Source: Bifidobacterium santillanense (GTDB taxonomy: Bacteria; Actinomycetota; Actinomycetes; Actinomycetales; Bifidobacteriaceae). From it: 64,000 nt of DNA. Every line of letters starts with the position of its first letter. Position 1 is the first letter of the stretch. Below are positions 1 to 8,522 of the stretch, piece by piece. A program made the translations under genes and the position numbers. The notes beneath the pieces were generated by a model that worked only from the letters and a program-made list of their open reading frames with translations, did no database searches and was not told where the DNA came from. The DNA lies in the NCBI RefSeq assembly GCF_018555385.1, contig NZ_JAFEJS010000004.1:1-64000 (forward strand), written 5' to 3'.

Positions 1-1133
1 GTTCCGGCGAGGACGGTCGACACCCATTTGTGGACGTCGCCGGCGTTGAGGAACGGGACGGCGTTGACGAATCCGGGCGCGACGCCGAACGCGAGGTTCG
101 CGGCGCCGGGCTTGTCGACGAACGGGTCGGGCGAGACGGTCGCGATCCAGCCGGACGTGCCGAGGTTGATGTTGTACCGGCCGGGCCGGTCGGCGCCGCT
201 TGCGAACGTGGTGGCGCCCGCGTCGCCGATGCCGGCGAACACCGGGGTGCCGGGGGCGAGGCCGGTGAGGGCCGCGGCCTCCGGCGTCACCGCGCCGACG
301 ACGTCCTGCGGGCGGTGCAGTTCGGGCAGGAGATGTCCGATGCCTTCGGCGGCCTCGATGTTCCCGGTATCTTTGGCGCCCCTACGGCGGCCGGCGGCGT
401 CGGTCAGGCCGGCCGCGACGGCGTCGGCGGCGTCGAGAATCCCGGCATCCCATGCGCCCGAGCGGATGTCCATCGCACCGGCGGTCGAGCAGGCGGCCAC
501 GTCGCCGACGCAACGGCCCGTGAGCCGCGCGATGAGGTAGTCCTTCGAACTGATGAGCACGTGCGCGGTGCGGGCGAACGCCTCCGGCTCGTGCGCACGC
601 ATCCACATGAGCTTCGGGATCGGCAGGCAGCCCTCGAGCCGGTTGCCGACCACGTCGAGGAATCGGCGGGCGCCGTACGCTTCGGCGAGCGCCGCGGCCT
701 CGTCGCCCGCACGGCCGTCGGAGTAGAGGATCGCGTTGCGTACGGGGTTGAGGTCGGCGTCCAGGGCGATGAGGTCCTGCATCTGTCCGCTGAAGATGAT
801 GCCGGCGATGCGTCCCGCGCCGGCCTCGTCCGAGCGGTCGCCCGACTGCCCGGCCCCGCTCCCCCGGCCGTCACCGGCCGCCCGGAATCCCGGCTCGCTG
901 CCGGACGCCTCGTCCAGCATCCTGCGCGAGACGGCGGCGAACGCCCGCCACCACTGGTCGGGGTCCTGCTCGCGATACTCGTTGTCCGGACCGGCGAGGA
1001 TGAGATCGAGGTCCTCGCTCGCGCTGGCGACGATCGCGCCGTCGTCGCGCACGAGCGCGCCCTTCAACGCCGTGGTCCCCGAATCGAACACCGCCGCGTA
1101 GCGCGACGCACATCCCGTATCCATGCCGACCAT
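1..1133 (-). CDS. FGGY-family carbohydrate kinase, 3' part cut by window edge
   Basis: ATP-dependent sugar kinase of the FGGY (xylulokinase/gluconokinase) family; only about the first 377 codons are in the window and the C-terminal part lies beyond the left edge. Seen: an N-terminal phosphate-binding motif of the D-x-GTT type (AVFDSGTTALKGALV), the SGQMQDLIALD segment expected near the sugar site, and further on NLGTSGWI and GIGDAGATT, which match the conserved glycine-rich motifs of the second half of the fold. The start is ATG at 1133 or the in-frame ATG three codons later; neither has a strong ribosome binding site. The substrate cannot be read from the sequence. It is divergent from the transporter at 1402, and nothing else of its operon is visible. 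Confidence 0.82.
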   Translation of the reverse strand, partial: MVGMDTGCASRYAAVFDSGTTALKGALVRDDGAIVASASEDLDLILAGPDNEYREQDPDQWWRAFAAVSRRMLDEASGSEPGFRAAGDGRGSGAGQSGDRSDEAGAGRIAGIIFSGQMQDLIALDADLNPVRNAILYSDGRAGDEAAALAEAYGARRFLDVVGNRLEGCLPIPKLMWMRAHEPEAFARTAHVLISSKDYLIARLTGRCVGDVAACSTAGAMDIRSGAWDAGILDAADAVAAGLTDAAGRRRGAKDTGNIEAAEGIGHLLPELHRPQDVVGAVTPEAAALTGLAPGTPVFAGIGDAGATTFASGADRPGRYNINLGTSGWIATVSPDPFVDKPGAANLAFGVAPGFVNAVPFLNAGDVHKWVSTVLAG

Positions 1134-1401
1134 CGTAGCCCGGATCGAAGCCGGACGAACACATCCGAGGGGACGGTGCCGGGTGGGTGGACCGGTCGGA
1201 GCCCCGATCAATATCCGCCGCGACCGGACCGTCCCCGGCCAGCCGACTTCCCGGATGGTTCCCTCGGAGGGCGCCCGCGGTCTCCTCCGCCGACCTTCCC
1301 ACGTTACGAAAGTGTTTCACATCGTGACCTTTTTCTCAGAACCGCAGAATGCGCTCGTAGAGTTCCGGCGTAGATCATGCAAGAGAGGAATGGTGATCTG
1401 A

Positions 1402-2454
1402 TTGGATAACGTGAAGAAATTCGCCGATTGGCTGACCAAGTGGTTCACGGCGATCGTGATCGTGTGGGCCGTGTTCAACTACTTCGTGCCGCAGACCTCG
1501 CTGTGGGGCAAGTCGTACACCGGATATCTGCTGGGCATCGTGCTGTTCGGCATGGGCCTGACCCTGTCGCTGGACGACTTCAAGCGCATTCTCACCCAGC
1601 CGCTGATGGTGATCGTCGGCACGGTCGCCCACTTCGTGATCATGCCGCTCATCGCCGTGGCGCTGTGCGCGATCTTCCACCTGTCCGGCCCGCTGGCCGT
1701 GGGCGTGATCCTCGTCGGCTGCTGCCCGTCCGGCACCTCGTCGAACGTGATGAGCTACCTGTCGCGCGGCGACGTGGCGCTCGACGTGTCCATCGGCATT
1801 CTCTCCACGCTGTGCGCGCCGTTCATGATCCCGCTGCTCATGCAGCTGCTCGCCTCGCAGTACGTGACCGTGCCGGCGCAGTCCCTGTTCCTCAACGCCG
1901 TCAAGGTGGTGCTCTTCCCGATCGCGCTCGGCGTGGCCTGCCACATGATCTTCGGCAAGAAGATCGAGAAGGTCACGGTCGCGCTGCCGATCGTCTCCCA
2001 GATCGCCATCCTGCTCATCATCGGCGTGGTGGTCGCGGCCAACGGCCCGAAGCTGTTCGCCCCGGCGTCGCTGCTCGCCATCCCGGTGGTCATGCTGCAC
2101 AACCTGTGCGGCTACGGCCTCGGCTTCGGATTCTCCAAGCTCATGTACAAGGTGTACCCGAAGGGCTTCAGGTACGCGCAGCAGAAGGCCATCACCTTCG
2201 AGGTGGGCATGCAGGACTCCGCGCTGGGCGCGACCCTCGCCCTGACCTCCTTCGCCGCGAACCCGCTGGCCGCCGTGCCGTCCACGTTCTTCAGCGTGTG
2301 GCACAACATCTCCGGCTCGATCCTGTCGAGCTGGTGGCGCAACCACGATGACCGCCACGCCATCGCCCACGATTCCGAGAACGGCGAGAAGGGCTCGGCC
2401 AAGGCCGCTGCCCCCGCCGCTCCGGTCGCCGTCGCCGCCAAGGTGGCCGCCTGA
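1402..2454 (+). CDS. Bile acid:sodium symporter (BASS) family transporter
   Basis: 350-residue integral membrane protein of the bile acid/sodium symporter family (YocS/P3 type), with about nine or ten hydrophobic helices between residues 12 and 305. Family marks include the GMGLTLSLDDF segment near residue 50, the CCPSGTSSNVMSYLSRGD crossover segment near residue 108, and EVGMQDSALG near residue 265. It probably moves an organic anion with sodium; bile acid is only the family name and is not shown here. The start is TTG at 1402, preceded by AGAGAGGA; the ATG at 1390 hits a stop after three codons. The tail after residue 315 is Ala/Pro/Lys-rich and likely cytoplasmic. It is a single gene ending at a strong shared terminator. 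Confidence 0.85.
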   Translation: MDNVKKFADWLTKWFTAIVIVWAVFNYFVPQTSLWGKSYTGYLLGIVLFGMGLTLSLDDFKRILTQPLMVIVGTVAHFVIMPLIAVALCAIFHLSGPLAVGVILVGCCPSGTSSNVMSYLSRGDVALDVSIGILSTLCAPFMIPLLMQLLASQYVTVPAQSLFLNAVKVVLFPIALGVACHMIFGKKIEKVTVALPIVSQIAILLIIGVVVAANGPKLFAPASLLAIPVVMLHNLCGYGLGFGFSKLMYKVYPKGFRYAQQKAITFEVGMQDSALGATLALTSFAANPLAAVPSTFFSVWHNISGSILSSWWRNHDDRHAIAHDSENGEKGSAKAAAPAAPVAVAAKVAA

Positions 2455-2496
2455 GGTTCGGACCTTCGCCCGCCCGTCATATGCATATATGCCATA

Positions 2497-2535
2497 GAGG
2501 CCGTTGCGATGCCCATGCGACATCGCAACGGCCTC
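2497..2535. terminator. Bidirectional hairpin terminator between converging genes
   Basis: Perfect 15-bp inverted repeat (2497-2511 and 2521-2535) with a 9-nt loop, between the ends of the symporter gene and the oleate hydratase gene. There is no long T run on either side, so it may also act mainly as an RNA 3' end stabiliser. Confidence 0.75.
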
Positions 2536-2559
2536 TCGTCGTATCCGCCGGCACGCGCG

Positions 2560-4437
2560 TCAGATCACGTGGTACTCCTTGAGCAGGGTGGCGATGTCGG
2601 TGCCGTCGAGCTTCTTGAGGACCTTGCCGAGGACCGCGCGCTCCACGAAGTTGAGCTTCATGTCCGTCACCGGAGCCCCATCGCGCAGCTTGACGGTCGC
2701 GTTGAGGAGGTTCCTCACGTCGTAGACGCTGCCCCACACCTCGGGCACGCCGCGGTCGACGTCGAGGAGCGTGTACACCGCCTCCATGCCGGTGCGCATC
2801 GAGTACTCGGTGGTGAAGATCGTGTCGCGCGGGGTCTCGGCGAACTGGCCGAGGAACGCGAAGTTCACGGCGCCGTCGGGCACGACGTCCGGGCGGTCGC
2901 CGGCGGCGCGCGGCATGAAGAACGCGGTGATGTACGGCATCATGACCGGCACGGTGTTGGCGTGGTTCTTGGCGAGCGCCTCGATCTTCTCGGTCGGCAC
3001 GCCCATGTGGTAGAGCCATTCGGAGCAGATCTCCTCGCCGGTGCATTCGGTCATCGGCTTCTTGACGTAGTCGCCGGGCTTGTCCGGGAACAGGCCGTAG
3101 ACCCACACGCACAGCTGGTCCTTGGGCTGGTCGCGGAACTGCTGCTGGCGGTTGAGGGTCCAGCTCATGAGCCAACTGGAGTCGGTGACGGTGACGATGC
3201 CGCCGGTGACGACCTTGCCGGAGAACGGGTCGCGCTTGCAGATGCGCTTGATGTACGGCGGGATCTCGCCGTCGAGCGTGGTGACGGTGGCGCTCATCCA
3301 CTTGGTGGCCTGCGGGTCGGAGCAGAACTTGTCCGGATGCCCGAAGCTCGGGTCCTGCCTGGCGATGCGGCGCCACATGTCCCAGCCGCCGCCGGGCTTC
3401 AAGTCCGGGTTCCACGGGGCGGGCGCATGCTGGGAGCCCATCGTGGAGTTCTCGACGCAGCCGCCGTTGGTGATGAACACGTAGTCGTCGGGCGTCAGAT
3501 CGATGGACGACTTCTCGCCCTCGTGGTCGACGTCGATGCGCACGGCGAGCTTTTTCACGTCGGAGCCGTACGGGTTGCGCTTGAACACGCCGGAGGTCGC
3601 CTGGATCTTCAGGATGGTGTCCTGGCCGACGCCGGTGCGCTCGCGCCTGGGGCCGTCGCCGCCGCCGATCGCGAACTCGACGTTCTCGACCTTGGTGTTG
3701 TAGTGGAACCGGACGCCGTGGGACTCCAGGTACCCCACCATCGGCAGGATCATCGACTCGTACTGGTTGTAGCGGGTGAAGCGCAGCGCGGAGAAGTCGG
3801 GAAGTCCGCCGATGTGGTGGATGTAGCGCTTGATGTACAGCTTCATCTCGAGCGCGGAGTGCCAGTTCTCGAACGCGAACATCGTGCGCCAGTACATCCA
3901 GAAGTTGGAGTTGAGGACCTCGTCGTCGAAGAAGTCGGTGATGGGCTTGTCGTAGAGCTCCTCGTCGGGCGTGAAGAAGAGCTTCATGATCTCCTGCGAC
4001 GCCTTGTCCGACAGGCCGAACTTGCCGTGGGTCTCGGCGTCGTGGCCGAGGTCCTTGGTGGCGCGGCACAGCGAGTAGTTCGGGTCCTCCTTGTTGAGCC
4101 AGTAGTACTCGTCGAGCACGGAGACGCTCGGGTCCTCGATGGACGGGATGGAGCGGAACAGGTCCCACATCACCTCGAAGTGGTTGTCCATCTCGCGGCC
4201 GCCGCGCATCACGTAGCCGAGTCCGGGGATCTCGGCGCCGTCGCACGCGCCGCCGGGGACCGGGTCCTTCTCGAGGATGTGGATGTGCTCGCCCGTCATC
4301 TGCGCGTCGCGCACGAGATAGCAGGCCGCGGACAGGGCCGCCAGTCCGGTGCCGATGATGTAGGCCGACTTGCCGTCGACGCCTTCGGGCTTCTTCGGGC
4401 GGGCGAACGCCTCGTAGTTGCCGTTGGAATAGTACAT
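2560..4437 (-). CDS. ohyA: Oleate hydratase (67 kDa myosin-cross-reactive antigen family)
   Basis: FAD-binding fatty acid hydratase that adds water to the cis-9 double bond of oleate/linoleate, giving 10-hydroxy fatty acids; in bifidobacteria this family is linked to tolerance of free fatty acids. Seen: the family's N-terminus MYYSNGNYEAFARPKKP, an FAD-binding glycine motif IIGTGLAALSAA around residue 27, the RGGREMDNHFE segment, and full family length (625 residues). The start is ATG 4437 because AAGGAGG lies just upstream; a longer frame from 4467 would translate through that ribosome binding site. Paired palindromes upstream suggest repression by a TetR- or MarR-type regulator. It is monocistronic and converges on the symporter gene. 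Confidence 0.95.
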   Translation of the reverse strand: MYYSNGNYEAFARPKKPEGVDGKSAYIIGTGLAALSAACYLVRDAQMTGEHIHILEKDPVPGGACDGAEIPGLGYVMRGGREMDNHFEVMWDLFRSIPSIEDPSVSVLDEYYWLNKEDPNYSLCRATKDLGHDAETHGKFGLSDKASQEIMKLFFTPDEELYDKPITDFFDDEVLNSNFWMYWRTMFAFENWHSALEMKLYIKRYIHHIGGLPDFSALRFTRYNQYESMILPMVGYLESHGVRFHYNTKVENVEFAIGGGDGPRRERTGVGQDTILKIQATSGVFKRNPYGSDVKKLAVRIDVDHEGEKSSIDLTPDDYVFITNGGCVENSTMGSQHAPAPWNPDLKPGGGWDMWRRIARQDPSFGHPDKFCSDPQATKWMSATVTTLDGEIPPYIKRICKRDPFSGKVVTGGIVTVTDSSWLMSWTLNRQQQFRDQPKDQLCVWVYGLFPDKPGDYVKKPMTECTGEEICSEWLYHMGVPTEKIEALAKNHANTVPVMMPYITAFFMPRAAGDRPDVVPDGAVNFAFLGQFAETPRDTIFTTEYSMRTGMEAVYTLLDVDRGVPEVWGSVYDVRNLLNATVKLRDGAPVTDMKLNFVERAVLGKVLKKLDGTDIATLLKEYHVI

Positions 4438-4459
4438 GCTCCGCCTCCTTGGGGATAAT

Positions 4460-4498
4460 GTTGACATACTGTCAACTTTTCTTAATGGACATAATGTC
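4460..4498. promoter_or_regulatory. Paired palindromic operators upstream of oleate hydratase
   Basis: Two palindromes sharing the core GACATAmTGTC: a 17-bp one at 4460-4476 (GTTGACATACTGTCAAC) and an 11-bp one at 4488-4498 (GACATAATGTC). Their centres are 25 bp apart and 31-56 bp upstream of the start codon. The left palindrome contains TTGACA on the coding strand. The layout fits two dimers of a TetR- or MarR-like repressor; no such gene is in the window. Confidence 0.55.
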
Positions 4499-4578
4499 GC
4501 ATTTCCCTCTCTCCCGCCATAGACACTACGCCGAGTTTTGCGGAATATCCACGGCGATTCCCCGAGAGCCCGACGGGA

Positions 4579-5499
4579 TCAGATGTTGCCGCGCACGTGC
4601 TGGTCGGCCCAGGACTGCGAGTGCGTGAACGTCTCCGGGTTCGCGCTCACGTTGCCGTGCGGGTCGTCGAGCGCGTCGACGGCGGCGAGTTCGGCGTCGG
4701 TCAGGTCGAATCCGCCGACGGCGAGGTTCTGGCGCATGCGTTCGGCGTGCTTCGACTTGGGGATGACGATGCGTCCCTCCTGCGTATGCCAGCGCAGCAC
4801 CGCCTGCGCCGGGGTGACGCCGTGCGCCCGCGCGGCCGCCTCGACCGGCTCCGACGCGATGTCCCCGCCGTGGCCCAGCGGGCTGTACGCCTCGACGGCG
4901 ATGCCGTGGCGCGCGCAGAAGTCGCGCACGCCCGGCTGGCTGAAGCGCGGGTGCGCCTCGATCTGGTCGACGGCCGGCGCCTCGCCGGAGTCGTCGATGA
5001 TCGCGCGCAGGTGGGCGGGCAGGAAGTTGCTCACGCCGGGCACGCGGATCGCGCCCTCGTCGCGCAGCCTGAGCAGCGCGCGCCACGTCTCGCGGTAGAA
5101 GCCGGCGGCGGGGAACGGCCAGTGGATGAGGTACATGTCGACGACGTCGACCTTGAGCCTGCGCCGGGACTCGTCGAACGCGACCATCGCCGAATCGTAG
5201 CCCTGATCGCAGTTGCGCAGCTTGGTGGTCACCCACACCTTGCCGGCCATGCCGGTGGCCTTCAGCGCGTCGCCCACCTGCTCCTCGTTGTAGTACGCGG
5301 CGGCCGTGTCGATGTGGCGGTAGCCGATCTCCAGCGCCTCCTCGACGGCGCGCTGCGTGTCCTCCGGCGGGATCTGGAACGTTCCGAATCCGATCTGCGG
5401 GATCACCGTGCGGTTCGCGTCGTGCAGTTCGATCCCCGGCGAGCGCAGCGGCTCCCCCGCGCGCTCCCGCCGCTCCTCCGTCTGGTTCCGTCCACTCAT
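4579..5499 (-). CDS. Aldo/keto reductase
   Basis: NADPH-dependent aldo/keto reductase of the 2,5-diketo-D-gluconate reductase type (306 residues). Seen: IPQIGFGTFQIP at the first barrel strand, GYRHIDTAAAYYNEEQVG with the catalytic Asp and Tyr, VWVTTKL with the catalytic Lys, DMYLIHWP with the catalytic His, VSNF, and the cofactor phosphate-binding segment IVIPKSKHAERMRQN near the C-terminus. All four catalytic residues (D, Y, K, H) are present, so it should be active; the physiological carbonyl substrate is unknown. ATG 5499 is chosen because AAGGAGG precedes it; the longer frame from 5538 spans that site. No operon partner. Confidence 0.9.
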   Translation of the reverse strand: MSGRNQTEERRERAGEPLRSPGIELHDANRTVIPQIGFGTFQIPPEDTQRAVEEALEIGYRHIDTAAAYYNEEQVGDALKATGMAGKVWVTTKLRNCDQGYDSAMVAFDESRRRLKVDVVDMYLIHWPFPAAGFYRETWRALLRLRDEGAIRVPGVSNFLPAHLRAIIDDSGEAPAVDQIEAHPRFSQPGVRDFCARHGIAVEAYSPLGHGGDIASEPVEAAARAHGVTPAQAVLRWHTQEGRIVIPKSKHAERMRQNLAVGGFDLTDAELAAVDALDDPHGNVSANPETFTHSQSWADQHVRGNI

Positions 5500-5771
5500 G
5501 TCGGGTCCTCCTTCGAACGGGTCTTCGTCCGTTCTCATGGTAGGACGTTCCCTCCGGCGGCGGATCGTTCCGTCCGGCGAGCCGCGCGGGGCCGATCAGC
5601 GGAACCCCGGACGCGCGAAACGCCGGGCGGAAACGGCTATCCGTTTCACCGGAAAGCGACTACAACGGAAGACAGCCGGGGAATTCCGAGGGCGGGGTTC
5701 CTGAAACAACCGGTCCGACGGCCCGCGACGAGGTGCGACCGCCGGCCGGAGCAGCCGAAGGAGCTGAGATC

Positions 5772-5987
5772 ATGACCGATATGCTTGATGAGAAGGAACT
5801 GGACGAGAAGCTGGCCGCCGCGCAGACCATCGACCAGGTCATGGAGATCGCCAAGGAGGCCGGCCATCCGCTGACCTACGAGGAGGCGGACGCGTTCTTC
5901 GGCCGCATCGAGCAGGCCAAGTCCGACACCGCCGAGCTGGTCGGCGACTCGGTCAAGGTCGAGGCCGAGAAGGAATTCGGCATCTGA
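5772..5987 (+). CDS. Small acidic protein resembling a Nif11-type leader peptide
   Basis: 71-residue acidic protein; start ATG 5772 has AAGGAG upstream, while the longer frame from 5733 has none. The helical core (EKLAAAQTIDQVMEIAKEAG followed by HPLTYEEADAFF) resembles Nif11-type leader domains, whose signature is ...IAKEAG-x(3)-T-x-EEA.... Nif11 leaders normally precede a short C-terminal core modified into a peptide natural product, but here the tail is VKVEAEKEFGI, with no Gly-Gly cleavage site, no Cys and few Ser/Thr, and no modification enzyme is nearby. It may therefore be a stand-alone small protein that shares only the fold. A strong hairpin follows. Confidence 0.6.
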   Translation: MTDMLDEKELDEKLAAAQTIDQVMEIAKEAGHPLTYEEADAFFGRIEQAKSDTAELVGDSVKVEAEKEFGI

Positions 5988-6040
5988 CGAACGCACATCC
6001 GGAACGCCGCAACGCGGCGAACGGAAAGGCATGCAGACGC

Positions 6041-6083
6041 ATGAGTGAGGCGTCCGGCCGCAATGGTCGGACGCCTCACTCAT
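6041..6083. terminator. Hairpin terminator, 16-bp perfect stem
   Basis: Arms 6041-6056 and 6068-6083 pair perfectly with an 11-nt loop. It lies between the small leader-like gene and the converging ECF gene and can end both transcripts. Confidence 0.75.
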
Positions 6084-6139
6084 GCCGGACGCGGTCCGCG
6101 GCGGAATCGCCCCGCGGTCCGGGACGGGTGCGGGCCCGA

Positions 6140-6811
6140 TCAGGCGGTCGGACGCTGCGCCTTGAGCAGCGCGCGGCCGGAGGCGAGACGGTCGAGCACG
6201 CCGGTCCTCGCCAGCCCCAGCATCAGGAACCACGGCATCACGCCGCTGAGCAGCGCGCCGCCGGTCAGCTCGGAGATCAGGTGGACGATGCCGCGGGGGC
6301 TGACGATCGAGACGCCCTGGTAGCGGAAGAACAGCAGGTAGAGGCCGTATTCGAGCGCGACGAGCAGTCCCGAGGCGATGGAGATCGGCAGGTTGAAGCG
6401 GCGGTAGCGGGTCAGCGCGAACGGGATCTCGGCGAACAGGCCCTGCAGCAGGGCGGAGACGAACACGAAGCCGATGCCGAACTGGCTGCCGATCACGGTC
6501 TCGACGAGCGTGCCGACGACGTTGACGTACATCGCGGCGCCCGGCTTGCGCAGCACGAGCAGCGCCAGCGTGCCGGAGAAGTACCACATCGCGTGCGTCA
6601 CGGACGCCAGTCCCGGCAGGACCGCGCCGAGGACCGAGGAGATCGGCATGTAGGCGAAGTTGAAGCCCCAGAAGATCACGCCGCAGGCCACGCCGAGCGT
6701 AGCCCCGACGGCGATGTCGAGCGGGCGCCACTTGAGGTTGACGGCGCCGGAAGCATTGGAATTGAAGGAATCGCTGGATTGCGATGACGGACGGTTGGCG
6801 TTTGCGGACAT
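6140..6811 (-). CDS. ECF transporter S component, YkoE type (thiamine precursor uptake)
   Basis: Substrate-binding membrane subunit of an energy-coupling-factor vitamin transporter, most like YkoE, the hydroxymethylpyrimidine/thiamine-precursor S component. 223 residues with about five or six membrane segments (residues 35-200) after a Ser/Asn-rich N-terminus. Typical segments are ATLGVACGVIFWGFNF at the first helix and FAEIPFALTRYRRFNLP in the middle. Start ATG 6811 has GGGGAG upstream. The T and A subunits normally encoded with ykoE (YkoC, YkoD) are absent here, so it must use subunits encoded elsewhere. No thiamine riboswitch was recognised in the 170 bases before it. Confidence 0.8.
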   Translation of the reverse strand: MSANANRPSSQSSDSFNSNASGAVNLKWRPLDIAVGATLGVACGVIFWGFNFAYMPISSVLGAVLPGLASVTHAMWYFSGTLALLVLRKPGAAMYVNVVGTLVETVIGSQFGIGFVFVSALLQGLFAEIPFALTRYRRFNLPISIASGLLVALEYGLYLLFFRYQGVSIVSPRGIVHLISELTGGALLSGVMPWFLMLGLARTGVLDRLASGRALLKAQRPTA

Positions 6812-6983
6812 GGTTCTCCCCTGCCGGTTACGGCCGCGCACAGTGATACGAACGACGACGCTCCTTGACCTGCGCGGCTCGGGCGGGAACGCCGCACGCC
6901 AGTATACGGACGTTTCGCACGATTGTGTAACGGGAATTCGCGCGGCGGGCCATGGTTCACGGCTGGAAGTACCCTAAGGGATT

Positions 6984-8420
6984 ATGAAGCTTACCGACAT
7001 TTCCCCCGCAATCGCACTGACGCCGCTCGACGGCCGTTACCACTCCGCCACCGCCCCGCTCGTCGAGTACCTCAGCGAGCCGGCCCTGAACCGCGAGCGC
7101 ATGCGCGTCGAGGTCGAATGGATGATCCTCCTGGCCAACGGCTTCGAGGGCAACGGCAACCAGCCGATCATCGACGGCGTCACCCCGTTCACCGAGGACG
7201 AGAAGGCGTTCCTGCGCGCGATCCCCGAGGACTTCGGCGCCGAGGGCATCAAGGCGCACGCCGCGCACGAGGCCGTCACCCACCACGACGTGAAGGCCGT
7301 GGAGTACTACATCGACGACCAGATCGACAAGGCCCCGGCCGATCTGGCGAACATCAACGACCGCCTCAAGACGCTCGTCCACTTCGCCTGCACGTCCGAG
7401 GACATCAACAACCTGTCGATCGCCCGCTGCGTGAAGAACGCGATGGAGCAGGTCTGGACCCCGGCGTTCGAGGAGATCATCGATCATCTCGCGGCCAAGG
7501 CCGACGAGTTCCGCGACATGCCGCTGCTGTCCCTCACCCACGGCCAGCCGGCCACGCCGACCACGCTCGGCAAGGAGCTCGCCGTCTACGTCTACCGCCT
7601 GAACCGCCAGCTCAAGCACCTCACGGCGCAGGAGTACCTGGGCAAGATCAACGGCGCGACCGGCACGTTCGGCGCGCATCTGGCCGCCTGCCCGGACGTC
7701 GACTGGATCGCCGTCTCCCGCGAGTTCGTCACCAACCGCATGGGCCTGACCTGGAACCCGCTGACCACGCAGATCGAATCCCACGACTGGCAGGCCGAGC
7801 TGTACTCGACCGTCTCCCACGCCAACCGCATCATGCACAACCTGTGCGTGGACGTGTGGATGTACATCTCCCGCGGCGTGTTCGCTCAGGTCCCGGTCAA
7901 GGGCGCGACCGGCTCCTCCACGATGCCGCACAAGGTCAACCCGATCCGCTTCGAGAACGCGGAGGCCAACTTCGAGCTGTCCTGCTCGCTGCTGGACACC
8001 CTGTCCGCCACGCTGGTGGAGTCCCGCTGGCAGCGCGATCTGACCGATTCGACCACGCAGCGCAACATCGGCTCCGCGCTCGGCTACTCGCTGCTGGCCC
8101 TGCACAACCTGATGGGGGGCCTGAAGTCCATCCACCCGAACGAGCACGTCATCGCGCACGAGCTCGACACCAACTGGGAGGTCCTCGGCGAGCCGATCCA
8201 GACCGCGATGCGCGCCTGCGAGCTGCGCGGCCTGCCGGGCATGGACAAGCCGTACGAGAAGGTCAAGGAGCTCATGCGCGGCCACGAGATCAACCAGGCG
8301 CAGGTCGAGGCGTTCATCGACCAGCAGTCCTTCGATCCGGAGACCGCCGCCCGTCTGAAGGCCCTCACGCCCGCCACGTACACGGGCGTTGCCTCCAAGC
8401 TGGTCGACTTCGACCGCTGA
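6984..8420 (+). CDS. purB: Adenylosuccinate lyase
   Basis: Cytosolic lyase that removes fumarate from SAICAR and from adenylosuccinate in purine synthesis. 478 residues, close to the E. coli-type PurB length. Seen: LTPLDGRYHSATAPL at the N-terminus, CTSEDINNLS, THGQPATPTTLGKEL with the catalytic His, and the fumarase/aspartase superfamily signature GSSTMPHKVNPIRFEN with the catalytic Ser near residue 310. It is a single gene here, with a modest hairpin at 8436-8462 before the next coding region. Confidence 0.97.
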   Translation: MKLTDISPAIALTPLDGRYHSATAPLVEYLSEPALNRERMRVEVEWMILLANGFEGNGNQPIIDGVTPFTEDEKAFLRAIPEDFGAEGIKAHAAHEAVTHHDVKAVEYYIDDQIDKAPADLANINDRLKTLVHFACTSEDINNLSIARCVKNAMEQVWTPAFEEIIDHLAAKADEFRDMPLLSLTHGQPATPTTLGKELAVYVYRLNRQLKHLTAQEYLGKINGATGTFGAHLAACPDVDWIAVSREFVTNRMGLTWNPLTTQIESHDWQAELYSTVSHANRIMHNLCVDVWMYISRGVFAQVPVKGATGSSTMPHKVNPIRFENAEANFELSCSLLDTLSATLVESRWQRDLTDSTTQRNIGSALGYSLLALHNLMGGLKSIHPNEHVIAHELDTNWEVLGEPIQTAMRACELRGLPGMDKPYEKVKELMRGHEINQAQVEAFIDQQSFDPETAARLKALTPATYTGVASKLVDFDR

Positions 8421-8435
8421 GTCGAGCGCTCCGGA

Positions 8436-8462
8436 CGGCCCCGAACGATTTTCGAGGGGCCG
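8436..8462 (+). terminator. Possible terminator after purB
   Basis: 7-bp GC stem (8436-8442 with 8456-8462) around a T-rich loop. It has no T run after it, so termination is uncertain. Confidence 0.35.
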
Positions 8463-8522
8463 CCCGGTTCCGACAACCCATACCCCATATTCTCCCGTTT
8501 TTCGATGCGTAACGAGGTTTCG

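Noticed and set aside
2509-4458. 649-codon plus-strand frame opposite oleate hydratase
   Set aside because: Shadow frame; the minus strand has an unmistakable full-length oleate hydratase.
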